From a virus: 22,356 nucleotides of DNA. This document shows, piece after piece, positions 21,466 through 22,356 of this stretch. The DNA lies in the IMG/VR virus record IMGVR_UViG_3300042466_000437, positions 1 to 22,356 of that record. One strand, given 5' to 3'. Numbering within the stretch: position 1 is the first letter of the stretch; every line of letters starts with the position of its first letter. Made by a program: the position numbers and the translations under genes. The notes under the pieces were generated by a model, which saw only the letters and a list, made by a program, of their open reading frames with translations, was not told the DNA's origin and searched no databases.

Positions 21466-21494
21466 TTGACTTATCTTATTTATAACGATATAAT
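21466..21494 (+). promoter_or_regulatory. Sigma70-like promoter for a leaderless gene
   Basis: TTGACT (21466-21471), exactly 17 bases, then a perfect TATAAT (21489-21494). The ATG of the next gene begins 7 bases after the -10 ends, which is where transcription should start. No Shine-Dalgarno lies between, so the mRNA is predicted to be leaderless. Confidence 0.8.
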
Positions 21495-21500
21495 TAGAAT

Positions 21501-21707
21501 ATGCCTAAAACTAAAGAAGAAATTCAATATTATTTAACAGCAGTCGACAGGTGTGACCGTTGTTCGGCACAGGCCTACGTTCGCGCCACTGGAGTAAGCG
21601 GCGAGTTATATTTCTGCGGGCATCACTTCGCGGGTATGGAAGAAAGCGTTTCTAAATGGGCATTCGAAATTATAGATGAACGAGATAGACTCAATAAAGT
21701 AAATTAA
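21501..21707 (+). CDS. Small CxxC/CxxH protein (DUF7455-like, actinobacterial)
   Basis: 68 residues: MPKTKEEIQYYLTAVDRCDRCSAQAYVRATGVSGELYFCGHHFAGMEESVSKWAFEIIDERDRLN. The core 'TAxDRCDRCxAQAYVR ... GELxFCGHH' matches a small zinc-binding-type family widespread in actinobacteria and present in actinophages (name DUF7455 from memory; function unknown). Four likely metal ligands are visible: CxxC at residues 18 and 21 and CxxH near 39-42. The C-terminus is an acidic helix. Its G+C is clearly above its surroundings (about 60% over 21541-21600 by hand count), which suggests gain from a host-like source. It is one of few plus-strand genes. Confidence 0.85.
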   Translation: MPKTKEEIQYYLTAVDRCDRCSAQAYVRATGVSGELYFCGHHFAGMEESVSKWAFEIIDERDRLNKVN

Positions 21708-21736
21708 TTGACTGATGAGTAATATTCGTATATAAT
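21708..21736 (+). promoter_or_regulatory. Second sigma70-like plus-strand promoter
   Basis: TTGACT (21708-21713), exactly 17 bases, then a perfect TATAAT (21731-21736), placed 1 base after the stop of the preceding gene. It repeats the -35, spacing and -10 of the promoter 240 bases upstream. Predicted start about 21743. No convincing coding frame begins there, so it points into the structured RNA candidate. Confidence 0.8.
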
Positions 21737-21742
21737 TGTTTT

Positions 21743-21853
21743 AGGGTTCGCCCAAGACACAAAAGTGTGTCATTCTGATCGGTTTCATATCCGAGTGGGT
21801 AACCAGGGCAGTGGCGTCCACACCAAACACCTCGCTACTGCCCACTTAATTTT
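21743..21853 (+). ncRNA. Candidate structured small RNA
   Basis: The stretch is much richer in G+C than its flanks and folds by eye into four hairpins in series: GGG-TTCG-CCC at the predicted 5' end (21744-21753); GACACA-AAAG-TGTGTC (21756-21771); TCGG/CCGA (21779-21782 with 21791-21794); and an 11-bp stem GGGCAGTGGCG (21806-21816) with CGCTACTGCCC (21833-21843), one G-T pair, 16-base loop, followed by TTAATTTT. The last could serve as a terminator. An alternative pairing AGTGGG/CCCACT competes with the last stem, so a switch is possible. I do not recognise a known RNA family. A GTG-started frame crosses it but has no coding signals. Confidence 0.55.
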
Positions 21854-22048
21854 GGCGACAATGTACACCCTATATCTCCCCCATATCCATGCATCCATAG
21901 CACCAAAAGCCAGGTGTTATATGCTATAAATATATAAATATAATATGAAGGGTATAAAGATATCTACATATGATCTATCTTATATGCTTATAGGCTATAT
22001 AAATTATAATTGATGCTACGCATAGGTTTAAATATAAATAATCAAGGA
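21854..22048. other. A/T-rich gene-free stretch
   Basis: About 195 bases without a supportable gene. It holds an 8-bp hairpin (ATAGCACC 21897-21904 with GGTGTTAT 21913-21920, one G-T pair), two copies of TATAAATA 8 bases apart (21925-21932 and 21933-21940) and one plus-strand GGGTATAAA (21950-21958). These may be promoter or replication-related signals, but A/T-rich chance matches cannot be excluded. Confidence 0.4.
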
Positions 22049-22183
22049 TCATTTTCTACCCGATTTTTTAGATATATTTATGCATGTATTGCATTGAGAT
22101 CTATATCCATCAGTGGATTTGCTATATTTACTAAAATCTGAAATATTTTTTATTTGCATACACCATATGCATTTTTTAGTCAT
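22049..22183 (-). CDS. 44-residue zinc-ribbon protein
   Basis: MTKKCIWCMQIKNISDFSKYSKSTDGYRSQCNTCINISKKSGRK. Two CxxC pairs (Cys5/Cys8 and Cys31/Cys34) and the pattern 'KxCxxCxxxKxxxDFxKxxxxxDGYxxxCxxC' match the zinc finger that often sits N-terminal to HNH endonucleases in phages. Here it stands alone: the frame stops after a short basic tail and no HNH motif follows. It could be a DNA- or RNA-binding regulator or a leftover of a homing endonuclease. The ATG overlaps the stop of the membrane micro-gene by four bases (ATGA), which supports both frames. No Shine-Dalgarno is seen. Confidence 0.7.
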   Translation of the reverse strand: MTKKCIWCMQIKNISDFSKYSKSTDGYRSQCNTCINISKKSGRK

Positions 22184-22251
22184 CTATAGATATATAATGT
22201 TATTGCAAATACTAACATTGTTCCTAATAGTAAATAATCAAGAGGATTCAT
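22180..22251 (-). CDS. 23-residue membrane micropeptide
   Basis: MNPLDYLLLGTMLVFAITLYIYR. A single hydrophobic segment (about residues 5-22) is closed by Arg, a classic shape for a one-pass membrane micropeptide. It has no ribosome site; a TATAAT on the same strand ends 9 bases before the ATG, so a leaderless start is plausible. Its stop overlaps the start of the zinc-ribbon gene (ATGA). Being so short, it could still be a non-functional upstream frame that only delivers ribosomes to the next gene. Confidence 0.5.
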   Translation of the reverse strand: MNPLDYLLLGTMLVFAITLYIYR

Positions 22252-22259
22252 TTATACCC

Positions 22260-22265
22260 ATTATA
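22260..22265 (-). promoter_or_regulatory. Possible -10 element for the micro-gene pair
   Basis: TATAAT on the minus strand, 8 bases before the ATG of the micropeptide, followed by GGGTATAAATG, another copy of the recurrent motif. No -35 match is evident at 17 bases. Weak on its own; supported mainly by the lack of a ribosome site downstream. Confidence 0.35.
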
Positions 22266-22314
22266 TTACTTTATTTTGTAGGAGTATTTTTATTTCTTTT
22301 TAGTTGGTATTATA

Positions 22315-22331
22315 CCCCCCCTACCCCCCCC
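22315..22331 (-). repeat. G8-TA-G7 tract
   Basis: On the minus strand eight G, then TA, then seven G, directly followed by TATAATACC. Such runs are exceptional in this A/T-rich sequence. They contain four GGG blocks with short loops, enough for a G-quadruplex, and are prone to slippage. A frame entering from the right edge could end in this tract (…KPVYNWGG then TAG at 22321-22323), but too little is visible to call a gene. Confidence 0.6.
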
Positions 22332-22356
22332 AATTATACACAGGTTTAATATTGTT

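Noticed and set aside
21743-21760. GGGTTCG resembling a tRNA T-arm
   Set aside because: No acceptor or anticodon arms at the right distances; the bases form a simple 3-bp hairpin instead.
21785-21898. Minus-strand 37-residue frame (MDAWIWGRYR...)
   Set aside because: No ribosome site or promoter, Trp-rich implausible composition, antisense to the RNA candidate.
21765-21929. GTG-started frame of 54 codons through the structured RNA candidate
   Set aside because: No ribosome site, an odd His-rich product, and the hairpins explain the base composition better.
21945-22013. Plus-strand 22-residue frame (MKGIKISTYDLS...)
   Set aside because: No ribosome site and no partner gene; expected by chance in this A/T-rich stretch.
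22113-22349. Plus-strand hydrophobic frame of 78 codons from a GTG (inner ATG at 22198)
   Set aside because: It is antisense to the micro-gene pair, has no ribosome site, and its Leu/Ile/Phe content is expected from A/T-rich DNA. It cannot be fully excluded from the inner ATG.

Overview
The window reads as the virion-adhesin and lysis end of a tailed phage, most likely one infecting low-GC freshwater-type Actinobacteria. Three things point there. First, a small CxxC/CxxH protein at 21501-21707 resembles a family widespread in actinobacteria and their phages. Second, one small membrane protein carries the 'PNGGSSM' motif common in actinophage holin-like proteins. Third, several promoters sit at the spacing expected for leaderless mRNAs, which actinobacteria use often. 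The host assignment is inference. No capsid, terminase, polymerase, integrase or tRNA gene is present.

Layout. From about 21450 down to 1 almost every gene lies on the minus strand, tightly packed. Many neighbours overlap by one base at TAATG, so translation is probably coupled. In transcription order the block starts with a membrane-anchored coiled-coil protein (21135-21446). A first 'head block' follows: a beta-sandwich protein, a collagen-like protein and a fibre with VTIGLPD repeats (21086 to 19321). Then come a short stub, a 960-residue fibre carrying a cupredoxin-like domain (16139-19021), and a long series of modular fibre or adhesin genes (16139 to 3274). Near the other end a second head block repeats the same order (3182 to 929), followed by a small beta protein, a holin candidate with its own sigma70-like promoter, a terminator, and a gene running off the left edge.

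The fibre genes are mosaics of a few repeated parts: (i) an N-terminal 'RD(I/V/L)(S/A)' module in seven genes; (ii) a jelly-roll-like core beginning FKNLIING in three genes, each followed by a different tip and a small 'YLEWVAEGN' protein; (iii) a roughly 90-residue 'RW..SATxxSGxDD..NGxLL' repeat present seven times in three genes; (iv) a family ending 'SVYGYNK'; (v) a family with 'IPQxYTDL...LYGI', one member fused to a glycine-rich tip; and (vi) a C1q-like tip. Together they look like a large, swappable receptor-binding repertoire built on common docking domains.

The right end is different. A divergent promoter region drives the CxxC/CxxH gene on the plus strand, apparently leaderless and richer in G+C than its surroundings. 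A second strong plus-strand promoter follows, leading into about 110 bases of strongly structured, gene-free sequence that is a good candidate for an undescribed small RNA. Beyond it lie two overlapping micro-genes on the minus strand (a 23-residue membrane peptide and a 44-residue zinc-ribbon protein) and a G8-TA-G7 tract.

Other points of interest are a gene that can only start at ATC or ATT, hairpins placed exactly at predicted transcription starts, an intact and a ligand-lost copy of the same cupredoxin-like domain, and a possible dual-start holin.
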